This document shows positions 1-5,953 of a stretch of 6,949 nucleotides of DNA, one piece after another. The stretch is taken from positions 1 through 6,949 of the forward strand of contig JANPAR010000229.1 in NCBI GenBank assembly GCA_031430015.1, read 5' to 3'. The notes beneath the pieces are model-generated. The model was given only the letters and a program-made list of their open reading frames with translations. It was not told the origin of the DNA and made no database searches. This DNA comes from CANJDH01 sp031430015 (GTDB lineage Bacteria > Pseudomonadota > Gammaproteobacteria > Burkholderiales > JAEUOS01). A program made the translations under genes and the position numbers. Each line of letters starts with the position of its first letter. Positions within the stretch are counted from its first letter, which is position 1.

Positions 1-1401
1 CTCAACGAGAGCGAGCGCTTGCATGGCTGGCTGCTGGCGCACACCGGCGCAGCCGATATCGTGCTCGGCACGCGCCTCGCGGTGCTCACGCCGATGCCGC
101 GCCTTGGCCTGATCGTGGTCGATGAAGAGCACGACGCTTCGTTCAAACAACAGGAGGGCATGCGCTATTCGGCGCGTGATCTGGCGGTGTTTCGCGCCCA
201 TCGCGAAAAACTGCCGGTGGTGCTCGGTTCAGCCACGCCCTCGCTGGAAAGTTATGCCCACGCCGAATCGGGCCGCTACCACAAGCTGTTGTTGCGCACG
301 CGCGCTGTGCGCGATGCGGCTTTGCCGTCGATCCGCCTGATTGATCTGAACATCACCGCGCACGAGCACGGCGTCACGCTGCCGGTGTGGGCTGCGCTAA
401 AGGCGCGGCTGGAGGCGGGCGAACAAAGCCTCGTGTTCCTCAACCGGCGTGGTTTTGCACCGGTGCTGTCGTGCGCCGGCTGTGGTTGGGTGAGCGCTTG
501 CACTCGCTGCACGTCTTATCTGGTACTCCACCGGCAGGGCAATGCTGCCAATTTGCGCAGCGATGGCATGCTTGCGCGCGGGCGTCTGGTGTGCCATCAC
601 TGCGGGCTCGATACCGGTGTGCCGGAGCGCTGCCCGACGTGTGGCAATGTCGATGTGCGCGCCTACGGCCAGGGCACGCAGCGCCTCGAGTCACGCGTGG
701 CCGAGCGCTTTGCGGACGCGCGCGTGCTGCGCATCGACCGCGACTCGACCGCGCGCAAGGGTGCTGCCGAGCGCCTGCTCGCGCAGGCGCACGCACACCC
801 GAATGCGGGCGGGGCCGACATTTTGGTCGGCACCCAAATGCTCGCCAAGGGCCACGATTTCAAACGCCTCACCCTCGTCGCCGCGCTCAATGTCGACACC
901 GCCCTGTTCAGCGCCGACTTTCGCGCCAGCGAGCGCCTGTTCGCGCAGATGATGCAGGTGTCGGGCCGCGCCGGGCGCACCGAAAAACCCGGTGAAGTGT
1001 TGATACAGACACGCAACCCGGGCCATCCGCTGTTCCAGGCGCTGCTCGATCACGACTACGACCGCTTCGCGCGTGCGTTGCTCAAAGAGCGGCAGTCGGC
1101 GGGTCTGCCACCCTCGGGCTTCCAGGCCATGTTGCGCGCCGAAGCCAAGACCTTGACTGCGGCGCTCGACTTTCTGCGCACCGCGGCGGCAGAAGGTGAG
1201 GAGCATACGCGGGTTACTGTCTACGATGCGGTGCCGATGACCATCACGCGCCTGATGAATGACGAGCGCGCGCAGTTGATGGTCGAATCGCGTTCGCGGC
1301 GCGCGTTGCAAGCGTTTCTGGCGCGCTGGACCGCGTGGCTGTATGGCAATGCCCCGCGCGGCGTGCGCTGGCATTTGGAGGTTGATCCTCTCGATATTTG
1401 A
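1..1401 (+). CDS. priA: Primosomal protein N' (PriA helicase), 5'-truncated by the window edge
   Basis: PriA is the superfamily 2, 3'-to-5' DNA helicase that recognises stalled forks and reloads the replisome through PriB/DnaT/DnaC. The frame is open from base 1, giving 466 visible residues. By alignment from memory with E. coli PriA (732 aa), roughly the first 278 residues are outside: the 3'-DNA-binding domain, winged helix and Walker A. Visible are the DEEHD Walker B box (residues 41-45), GSATP motif III (76-80), the zinc domain with four cysteine pairs (C158/C161, C167/C170, C198/C201, C211/C214), GTQMLAKGHDF (277-287), LFSADFRASER, and the motif VI segment SGRAGR (321-326). The end is the usual PriA C-terminus (LEVDPLDI, TGA stop). 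The gap between the second and third cysteine pairs is 13 residues longer than in E. coli. The gene converges on the cytochrome gene. The helicase motifs present are intact, so it looks functional. Confidence 0.97.
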   Translation, partial: LNESERLHGWLLAHTGAADIVLGTRLAVLTPMPRLGLIVVDEEHDASFKQQEGMRYSARDLAVFRAHREKLPVVLGSATPSLESYAHAESGRYHKLLLRTRAVRDAALPSIRLIDLNITAHEHGVTLPVWAALKARLEAGEQSLVFLNRRGFAPVLSCAGCGWVSACTRCTSYLVLHRQGNAANLRSDGMLARGRLVCHHCGLDTGVPERCPTCGNVDVRAYGQGTQRLESRVAERFADARVLRIDRDSTARKGAAERLLAQAHAHPNAGGADILVGTQMLAKGHDFKRLTLVAALNVDTALFSADFRASERLFAQMMQVSGRAGRTEKPGEVLIQTRNPGHPLFQALLDHDYDRFARALLKERQSAGLPPSGFQAMLRAEAKTLTAALDFLRTAAAEGEEHTRVTVYDAVPMTITRLMNDERAQLMVESRSRRALQAFLARWTAWLYGNAPRGVRWHLEVDPLDI

Positions 1402-1427
1402 GGGTAGGGAGCGTCCAGCAAGCGCAC

Positions 1428-1457
1428 AAAAGAAAACGGCACCCGCAGGCACCGTTT
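1428..1457 (-). terminator. Rho-independent terminator of the diheme cytochrome gene
   Basis: Read on the minus strand, a 10-bp stem (arm AAACGGTGCC with arm GGTGCCGTTT, including two G-T wobbles) closes a TGCG tetraloop and is followed by the T-rich run TCTTTT. It begins 29 bp past the cytochrome stop codon. On the plus strand the two wobbles become C-A mismatches and the trailing sequence is only TTTCTC, so the structure should work well only for minus-strand transcripts. Termination of priA here is doubtful. Confidence 0.8.
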
Positions 1458-1486
1458 CTCAAACCGGTAGTGCAGGAACGCGCAAA

Positions 1487-2344
1487 CTACTTTGCCGCAT
1501 TGACCATGTAGGTGACAGCCGCTTTGATGTCGGCGTCCGACGCCGTCATTGCCATGCCCTTTGGCGGCATCGCGCCCTTGCCCTTGATCACACTTTGCGT
1601 GAGCGCATCAATGCCGGCACCAACGCGTGGCGCCCAGGCGGCCTTGTCGGCAAACTTGGGCGCTGCGGGGATCGCACCCGAATGGCAGGTCTGGCAGGTG
1701 GCTTCATAAAGCGCCTTGCCCGCAGCACCGGCGACCGCTACAGGGGCAGCTGCTGCGGCCACTGGCGGCAGAATCACCACCGCCGGTGCCGAGGCAGCTG
1801 CTGCTGTAGCGGGCGCGGCTTCAGCAGCTTTGGCAGCTTTGGCAGGCGCCGGCGCTGCCGGCTCCTTGAAGTTCGCACCCGACGCATTGGCCATGAAGGC
1901 TACCGCGCGCGCGACTTCGTAGTCGTCCAGATCCGGATTGCCACCCTTGGCCGGCATGCCCTTGGCGTTACCCTTGATGGCCTCGGCAACCAGATCGGCA
2001 TAGCCTTCCTTGATGCGCGGCGCCCACGCGGTCTTGTCGCCGAACTTGGGCGCGTTGGCCGCACCGGTGTCATGGCAGGCCGCGCAAATCGCCTTGTAAA
2101 CCTGCTCACCGGTCTGGAATACCCTGGGCGCGTTCGCATCGCGCACAGTGACTGCGGCTACCGGCTTGATGCGCTCGGCGACAGTCTCTGGCTTCTTCGT
2201 CTGCGGCGCTTCCGACCCGTGCTGGCCACCCGTCACATACGCCACCAAGAGGCCAATCAGGGACAGGGGAATGGCAAACGCCAGGATCACCACCGTGATG
2301 AGCTGCTTGGGCGTCTTGATTGGCGATTCGTGGTGATCGCTCAT
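1487..2344 (-). CDS. Membrane-anchored diheme cytochrome c (cytochrome c5 family)
   Basis: This 285-aa protein should carry electrons between the bc1 complex and terminal oxidases or reductases on the periplasmic side of the inner membrane; Neisseria CycB (c5) has the same layout. Residues 15-37 form one hydrophobic segment after a charged N-terminus and probably act as an uncleaved anchor. Two class I haem domains follow: CAACH at 87-91 with likely axial M130, and CQTCH at 217-221 with likely axial M259. They are joined by an Ala/Pro-rich linker at about 160-207. The domains are internal duplicates: both carry APKF-(G/A)-DK-x-AWAPR and a GMPAKGG or AMPPKG loop. The ATG at 2344 was chosen because GAAAGGA lies six bases upstream and because an upstream extension would put polar sequence before the anchor. 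The stop is TAG, followed by a clear terminator, so the unit is probably monocistronic. The physiological electron partner cannot be told from the sequence. Confidence 0.93.
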   Translation of the reverse strand: MSDHHESPIKTPKQLITVVILAFAIPLSLIGLLVAYVTGGQHGSEAPQTKKPETVAERIKPVAAVTVRDANAPRVFQTGEQVYKAICAACHDTGAANAPKFGDKTAWAPRIKEGYADLVAEAIKGNAKGMPAKGGNPDLDDYEVARAVAFMANASGANFKEPAAPAPAKAAKAAEAAPATAAAASAPAVVILPPVAAAAAPVAVAGAAGKALYEATCQTCHSGAIPAAPKFADKAAWAPRVGAGIDALTQSVIKGKGAMPPKGMAMTASDADIKAAVTYMVNAAK

Positions 2345-2350
2345 TGCAAA

Positions 2351-2357
2351 TCCTTTC
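2351..2357 (-). promoter_or_regulatory. Shine-Dalgarno site of the diheme cytochrome
   Basis: The minus strand reads GAAAGGA, then a six-base spacer, then ATG at 2344. This fixes the cytochrome start at MSDHHESP and not at any of the in-frame upstream codons, which run back to 2521 only as an open but unlikely extension. Confidence 0.75.
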
Positions 2358-2428
2358 GGCGCAGGCTGCGCAGGGAACTGGCGTCCGCGCGCGCAATTCG
2401 CGCACGCACAACGTTCATAAAGCTCTAA

Positions 2429-2434
2429 ATTATA
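2429..2434 (-). promoter_or_regulatory. Candidate -10 box for the cytochrome gene
   Basis: The minus strand has a perfect TATAAT, 84 bp upstream of the cytochrome ATG. Transcription starting about 7 bases downstream would leave a leader of roughly 75-80 nt. No good TTGACA-like -35 is visible 15-19 bp upstream, so the promoter may need an activator, or the match may be chance. Confidence 0.4.
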
Positions 2435-2486
2435 CTGGGCTTTACGTGATTTTGCGCTCCCCGAAGAGTGGAAACGCGCACGGCAG

Positions 2487-2492
2487 TATAAT
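2487..2492 (+). promoter_or_regulatory. Candidate -10 box for tRNA-Arg and the downstream glycosyltransferase gene
   Basis: A perfect TATAAT on the plus strand lies 78 bp before the tRNA. It is the only strong -10 match noticed on this strand in the intergenic region and sits in the right half of the inverted repeat. No convincing -35 hexamer is seen at the usual spacing. Confidence 0.4.
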
Positions 2493-2570
2493 TTGGCGCT
2501 AATCCAAGCCGCATCGCACAAGGGCAGCGCGAGACTGCAGCAAGATGCTGTGCTTGATCATCCACCCGCC

Positions 2571-2647
2571 GCGCCCGTAGCTCAGATGGATAGAGTACTG
2601 CCCTCCGAAGGCAGGGGTCACACGTTCGAATCGTGTCGGGCGCGCCA
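2571..2647 (+). tRNA. tRNA-Arg (anticodon CCG)
   Basis: A complete 77-nt cloverleaf is visible. The acceptor stem pairs GCGCCCG with CGGGCGC, followed by discriminator G and an encoded CCA. The D stem is GCTC/GAGT (one G-T pair). The anticodon stem CTGCC/GGCAG encloses the loop CTCCGAA, so the anticodon is CCG, reading the arginine codon CGG. The T arm is ACACG-TTCGAAT-CGTGT. All stems pair, so it should be functional. The glycosyltransferase start codon lies only 15 nt beyond the CCA. Confidence 0.97.
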
Positions 2648-2662
2648 CATTTTCTGCCACTG

Positions 2663-3691
2663 ATGCCGCACCTGATGGCTTTCCTGGGCGTTGCGCTGGC
2701 CATTTGGGTGTTGCGGCCGTTCGCGCTCCGCGCCGGCTTGGCTGATCTCCCTGGCGGCAGACGCCAACATGCGGACGCCGTGCCGTTGGTGGGTGGCGTG
2801 GCAATCGCGCTCGGTCTCGCCGTCGCGCTGGCGCTGCGCGGCAGTCTTGCCCCGGCATCGCCCGCACTGCTTGCCGCGGGGCTCATCGTGACCGTGGCGG
2901 GCGTGCTAGATGACTTCATCGAACTTTCCGCCCGCGCCAAGCTGATGTTTCAGATGATCGCCGCCAGCGTGTTGGCCGGCTTTGGCGGCGTGCTGGTATT
3001 GCATGTGGGCGCCTTGTTTTCCCCTTCAGCGGTGACCCTGGGCGTGATGTCGGTGGTGCCCTTCACCTTGCTCGGCATGGTGGGCGTGATGAACGCGATG
3101 AACATGATCGATGGCGCCGATGGCCTCGCTGGAGGCGTTGCCCTCTCTGCGTTGCTGTGGTTCGGCACCGCAGCCTGGCTTGCTGGTCTGGCGTCACATG
3201 TGTCGCTGATCGGCATGTTTGGATGTGCCATTGCGGCCTACCTCTGCTTCAACGCGGGCGGCCCCCTGGCGCGCCGCTGCAAAGTCTTCCTGGGTGATGC
3301 CGGGAGTCTGCTGACGGGTCTAATGCTCGCGTGGCTCGCCGTCACGCTGGCCATGGAGCCTTACGCCGCATTCAAGCCGGTCACTGCCGTGTGGATACTG
3401 GCGGTGCCGATCTGCGATTCAGTGTCGCTGATGTTGCGGCGGGTGCTGCGCGGGCGCAGCCCGTTCAAGCCCGACCGCGAACATCTGCCTCATCTCCTGC
3501 AGGACGCGGGTTTGACTTCTGCGCAGGCGGTGGCCTTGCTGGTCACCATCAACCTGCTGCTGGGCGGCCTGGCCTTGCTGGCCGACCGCATGCAGGTGCC
3601 GGAACACTGGATGTTCTACTTGAGCATGCTGATCTTTGCCGGATACACGATTTTCGGCGCGCGCTTCTTCGCGCGGCGGCCAGCGCAATGA
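2663..3691 (+). CDS. wecA: WecA/MraY-family polyprenyl-phosphate sugar-1-phosphate transferase
   Basis: This 342-aa polytopic inner-membrane enzyme should transfer a sugar-1-phosphate (GlcNAc or another N-acetylhexosamine) from its UDP donor to undecaprenyl phosphate, the first step of O-antigen or related glycan synthesis. Family motifs appear in order: an N-terminal DLPGGRRQH segment leading to PLVGG, the Mg-binding D83-D84, N144-A-M-N-M-I-D-G-A-D-G-L, FLGDAGS with D212, and the cytoplasmic PDREHLPH loop (H274, H277). About ten hydrophobic segments are visible. In typical WecA the last loop reads HIHH; here proline replaces the middle histidine. The start is uncertain: ATG 2663 is the first in-frame ATG after the tRNA, ATG 2675 is possible, and GTG 2633 would lie inside the tRNA. 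No Shine-Dalgarno is seen before any of them. The symbol denotes the family; the sugar is not determined. It converges on gmd with a 7-bp gap. Confidence 0.88.
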   Translation: MPHLMAFLGVALAIWVLRPFALRAGLADLPGGRRQHADAVPLVGGVAIALGLAVALALRGSLAPASPALLAAGLIVTVAGVLDDFIELSARAKLMFQMIAASVLAGFGGVLVLHVGALFSPSAVTLGVMSVVPFTLLGMVGVMNAMNMIDGADGLAGGVALSALLWFGTAAWLAGLASHVSLIGMFGCAIAAYLCFNAGGPLARRCKVFLGDAGSLLTGLMLAWLAVTLAMEPYAAFKPVTAVWILAVPICDSVSLMLRRVLRGRSPFKPDREHLPHLLQDAGLTSAQAVALLVTINLLLGGLALLADRMQVPEHWMFYLSMLIFAGYTIFGARFFARRPAQ

Positions 3692-3698
3692 ACTTTGC

Positions 3699-4874
3699 CT
3701 ATCCCTCGGCGCTGATCTGCACCCGGTAACCATGCTGGCGCAGCAAGGCGTTTTGGCGCGCCAGGGCAAGATCATGCGCCACCATCTCGGCAATCATTTC
3801 GCCCAGCGTGATGGCCGGCTCCCACCCCAGGCGCTGCTTGGCGCGTGACGGGTCGCCGAGCAGCGTTTCGACTTCAGTCGGGCGGAAATAGCGCGCATCG
3901 ACGCTGACGATCATTTGACCCACCTTGAGCGCGGGAGCCGCATCGCCTTCGACACGCTGCACCACTCCGCGCTCACTGACCCCCTCGCCCTCCCAGCGCA
4001 GCGTGACACCCAACTCGGCTGCCGCCATGTCGACGAACTGGCGCACGCTGTACTGCACGCCGGTGGCAATCACAAAATCTTCCGGTTTCTCCTGCTGCAG
4101 CATCAGCCATTGCATGCGCACGAAATCTTTGGCGTGGCCCCAATCGCGCAACGCGTCGAGGTTGCCCAAATACAGGCAGGCCTCCAAGCCTTGCGCCATG
4201 TTGGCGAGGGCGCGGGTGATCTTGCGCGTAACAAAGGTTTCGCCACGGCGCGGGCTCTCGTGGTTGAACAGGATGCCGTTGCAGGCGTAGATGCCATAGG
4301 CTTCGCGGTAGTTGACGCAAATCCAGTAGGCATACAGCTTGGCCACTGCATACGGGCTGCGCGGATAAAACGGCGTGGTTTCGCGCTGCGGGGTTTCCTG
4401 CACCAAGCCATAGAGCTCGGACGTCGAGGCCTGGTAAAACCGCGTTTTCTTTTCCAGCCCAAGGATGCGGATCGACTCCAGCAGGCGCAAGGTGCCGATG
4501 CCATCGACATCGGCCGTGTATTCCGGGCTTTCAAAGCTCACGGCCACATGGCTCTGCGCGCCCAGGTTGTAAATTTCATCGGGCTGGGTTTCCTGGACGA
4601 TGCGCGTCAGGTTGCTCGCGTCGGTCAGATCGCCGTAGTGAAGACGGAAACGCGCGTTATCGACATGCGGATCTTCGTAGATGTGATCCACGCGCTGGGT
4701 ATTGAACAGGCTGGAGCGCCGCTTGATGCCGTGTACCACGTAGCCCTTGTCGAGCAGGAACTCGGCGAGATACGAGCCGTCCTGCCCGGTGATGCCGGTG
4801 ATCAGGGCGACTTTGGGTGAGCTGCTGCTGCGTGCGCCGCTGCCGTCTGTCGTACTCGAAATCGCATTAGCCAT
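3699..4874 (-). CDS. gmd: GDP-mannose 4,6-dehydratase
   Basis: Gmd is an NADP-dependent short-chain dehydrogenase-family enzyme that converts GDP-D-mannose to GDP-4-keto-6-deoxy-D-mannose in the cytoplasm. The 391-aa product is closely similar to E. coli Gmd throughout. Visible are the dinucleotide fold GITGQDG (27-33), the NLGAQSHVAVSFESPEYTADVD region, QASTSELYG with T151 and E153, the catalytic Y175-x3-K179, and the FNHESPRRGETFVTRKIT substrate segment. The ATG at 4874 gives a Ser/Thr-rich extension of about 18 residues before the KVALITG strand, which starts at residue 3 in E. coli. A GGAGG lies 11 bases upstream, a rather wide spacing. The gene is the last of manC-fcl-gmd, 107 bp after fcl. 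A small ORF overlaps its start. No terminator is seen before the convergent glycosyltransferase gene ends 7 bp away. Confidence 0.97.
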   Translation of the reverse strand: MANAISSTTDGSGARSSSSPKVALITGITGQDGSYLAEFLLDKGYVVHGIKRRSSLFNTQRVDHIYEDPHVDNARFRLHYGDLTDASNLTRIVQETQPDEIYNLGAQSHVAVSFESPEYTADVDGIGTLRLLESIRILGLEKKTRFYQASTSELYGLVQETPQRETTPFYPRSPYAVAKLYAYWICVNYREAYGIYACNGILFNHESPRRGETFVTRKITRALANMAQGLEACLYLGNLDALRDWGHAKDFVRMQWLMLQQEKPEDFVIATGVQYSVRQFVDMAAAELGVTLRWEGEGVSERGVVQRVEGDAAPALKVGQMIVSVDARYFRPTEVETLLGDPSRAKQRLGWEPAITLGEMIAEMVAHDLALARQNALLRQHGYRVQISAEG

Positions 4875-4965
4875 GACGAGGCAGGCCTCCGGCACGAGGG
4901 CAGTTCCCGGCGCGTACGTCCGGTGTGAGCAAACGTTCAAGACATTCAACAATATTGGTGTGCAT
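4867..4965 (-). CDS. Candidate small leader ORF overlapping the gmd start
   Basis: In the fcl-gmd gap a 32-codon ORF starts at ATG 4965 (MHTNIVECLERLL...) and ends at a TAA at 4867-4869, overlapping the gmd ATG by 8 nt in another frame. A GAGGA sits six bases before this ATG, a better-placed Shine-Dalgarno than gmd's own. An alternative ATG at 4971 is in the same frame but abuts the GAGGA. I recognise no family. It could be a translated leader that couples ribosomes into gmd, or a chance ORF; the frame is also open upstream into fcl, which weakens the case. Confidence 0.3.
   Translation of the reverse strand: MHTNIVECLERLLTPDVRAGNCPRAGGLPRHG
4878..4890 (-). promoter_or_regulatory. gmd Shine-Dalgarno within a small hairpin
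   Basis: On the minus strand GGAGG (4886-4890) is the only Shine-Dalgarno candidate for gmd, 11 bases before ATG 4874. Its GAGG can pair with CCTC at 4878-4881 across a CCTG loop. The stem is only 4 bp, so any masking of the site would be weak. Confidence 0.35.
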
Positions 4966-4981
4966 TGGCATTCCTCGTTCG

Positions 4982-5953
4982 TTATTCCCGGTGCCCGGCC
5001 AGAAAATCGGCGTAGGCCTGGCGCAAGCCTGGTTCGAGAGCAATTTGCGGCCGCCAGCCCAAGCGCCCCAGCAGGCTGCTGTCGAGCAATTTTCTGGGCG
5101 CGCCGTCTGGCTTGCTGTGGTCAAACGTGATCGCACCCTGGTAGCCGGTCACCTTGCCGATGAGAAGGGCCAACTCGCCGATGCTCACGTCGTTGCCGCA
5201 GCCGGCGTTGATGTGGCTATGCATCGGTTGTGTGTGTGCCTGATAAATGGCCGGGTCCAGGCGCAGGACATGCACCGCCGCTTCGGCCATGTCATCCACA
5301 TGCAAAAACTCGCGGCGCGGTGACCCCGACCCCCAAATCGCCAACTGCGCGGCGCCACTGACTTTGGCTTCATGAAAGCGGCGGATCAGCCCCGGAATCA
5401 CGTGACTGTTCTCGGGGTGGTAGTTGTCGCCGGGGCCATACAGGTTGGTGGGCATGAGGCTGCGATAGTCGACGCCGTGCGAGGCGCCGTACTGGCGGTT
5501 GTAGCTCTCGCACAGTTTGATGCCGGCGATTTTCGCGATGGCGTACGGCTCATTGGTGGGTTCCAGCGTGCCGGTGAGCAAGGCCGATTCAGCCATCGGC
5601 TGCGGCGCCAGGCGCGGGTAAATGCAACTGGAGCCCAGAAACAGCAGACGCTTTACGCCGCTCGCCCACGCCTCGTGGATCAAATTGGCTTCCACCATCA
5701 GATTTTGGTAAATGAATTCGGCGGGAAGGCTGTTGTTGGCATGGATGCCGCCGACCTTGGCTGCCGCCATCACCACCTGGTCCGGGCGTTCAGCCGCAAA
5801 AAAAGCGCGTACCGCCTGCTGGTCGGTCAGCTCCAGCTCGGCATGGGTGCGCAACACGAGATTGGTCATGCCGCGCCGCTGCAGTGCACGCACGATGGCG
5901 GCACCTGCCATGCCGCGGTGGCCGGCCACGTAAATCTTCTGCCCCGTACTCAT
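4982..5953 (-). CDS. fcl: GDP-L-fucose synthase (GDP-4-keto-6-deoxymannose 3,5-epimerase/4-reductase)
   Basis: Fcl (WcaG) takes the Gmd product and, using NADPH, epimerises C3 and C5 and reduces C4 to give GDP-L-fucose. The 323-aa product aligns along the full E. coli enzyme. The Rossmann motif GHRGMAG is at 11-17, then AAAKVGGIHANN, FLGSSCIYP with S108 and C110, the catalytic Y137-x3-K141 in EPYAIAKIAG, MPTNLYGPGDN, and H184 in NSHVIPG, matching the E. coli epimerase/reductase residues S107, C109, Y136, K140 and H179. A four-residue insertion lies just before DYRS. The start at 5953 overlaps the manC stop as ATGA, and no good Shine-Dalgarno is seen, so translation is probably coupled to manC. 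gmd, which acts before it in the pathway, is encoded after it. Confidence 0.97.
   Translation of the reverse strand: MSTGQKIYVAGHRGMAGAAIVRALQRRGMTNLVLRTHAELELTDQQAVRAFFAAERPDQVVMAAAKVGGIHANNSLPAEFIYQNLMVEANLIHEAWASGVKRLLFLGSSCIYPRLAPQPMAESALLTGTLEPTNEPYAIAKIAGIKLCESYNRQYGASHGVDYRSLMPTNLYGPGDNYHPENSHVIPGLIRRFHEAKVSGAAQLAIWGSGSPRREFLHVDDMAEAAVHVLRLDPAIYQAHTQPMHSHINAGCGNDVSIGELALLIGKVTGYQGAITFDHSKPDGAPRKLLDSSLLGRLGWRPQIALEPGLRQAYADFLAGHRE

Larger units (their letters stand above)
2427..2494. repeat. 11-bp perfect inverted repeat in the divergent intergenic region
   Basis: AAATTATACTG at 2427-2437 is repeated as its exact reverse complement CAGTATAATTT at 2484-2494, with 46 bp between. Each arm contains a TATAAT-like box, and the arms point away from each other toward the cytochrome gene and the tRNA. 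The arms are AT-rich islands in GC-rich DNA. It may be a pair of divergent promoters that share a sequence, or a two-site operator. Confidence 0.6.

Noticed and set aside
691..1452. Minus-strand open frame of 253 codons inside priA
   Set aside because: It is a shadow of the priA reading frame with no domain and no ribosome site, and it runs through the cytochrome terminator.
2355..2415. GC-rich hairpins in the cytochrome leader as a riboswitch
   Set aside because: Only short stems such as GCGCA/TGCGC are found, with no conserved riboswitch core; such pairings are expected in GC-rich DNA.
1343..2428. Long plus-strand open frame (361 codons) opposite the cytochrome gene
   Set aside because: It mirrors the GC-rich cytochrome codons, overlaps the end of priA, and its translation is rich in Arg, Gly and His with no recognisable domain. 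The minus-strand frame has two CxxCH motifs, a good ribosome site and a terminator.
2571..2647. tRNA-Arg 3' end as an integration (att) site for an island
   Set aside because: tRNA ends often serve this way and a polysaccharide locus follows, but no second copy of the tRNA 3' end and no integrase are seen in the window.
3655..3680. GCGCGC-rich hairpin at the end of the glycosyltransferase gene as a terminator
   Set aside because: The stem is only about 5 bp, it lies within coding sequence, and no T-tract follows on either strand.
3915..4820. Plus-strand open frame of 301 codons inside gmd
   Set aside because: It is antisense to a gene with near full-length similarity to Gmd; the openness follows from GC-biased third positions, and no family is recognisable.
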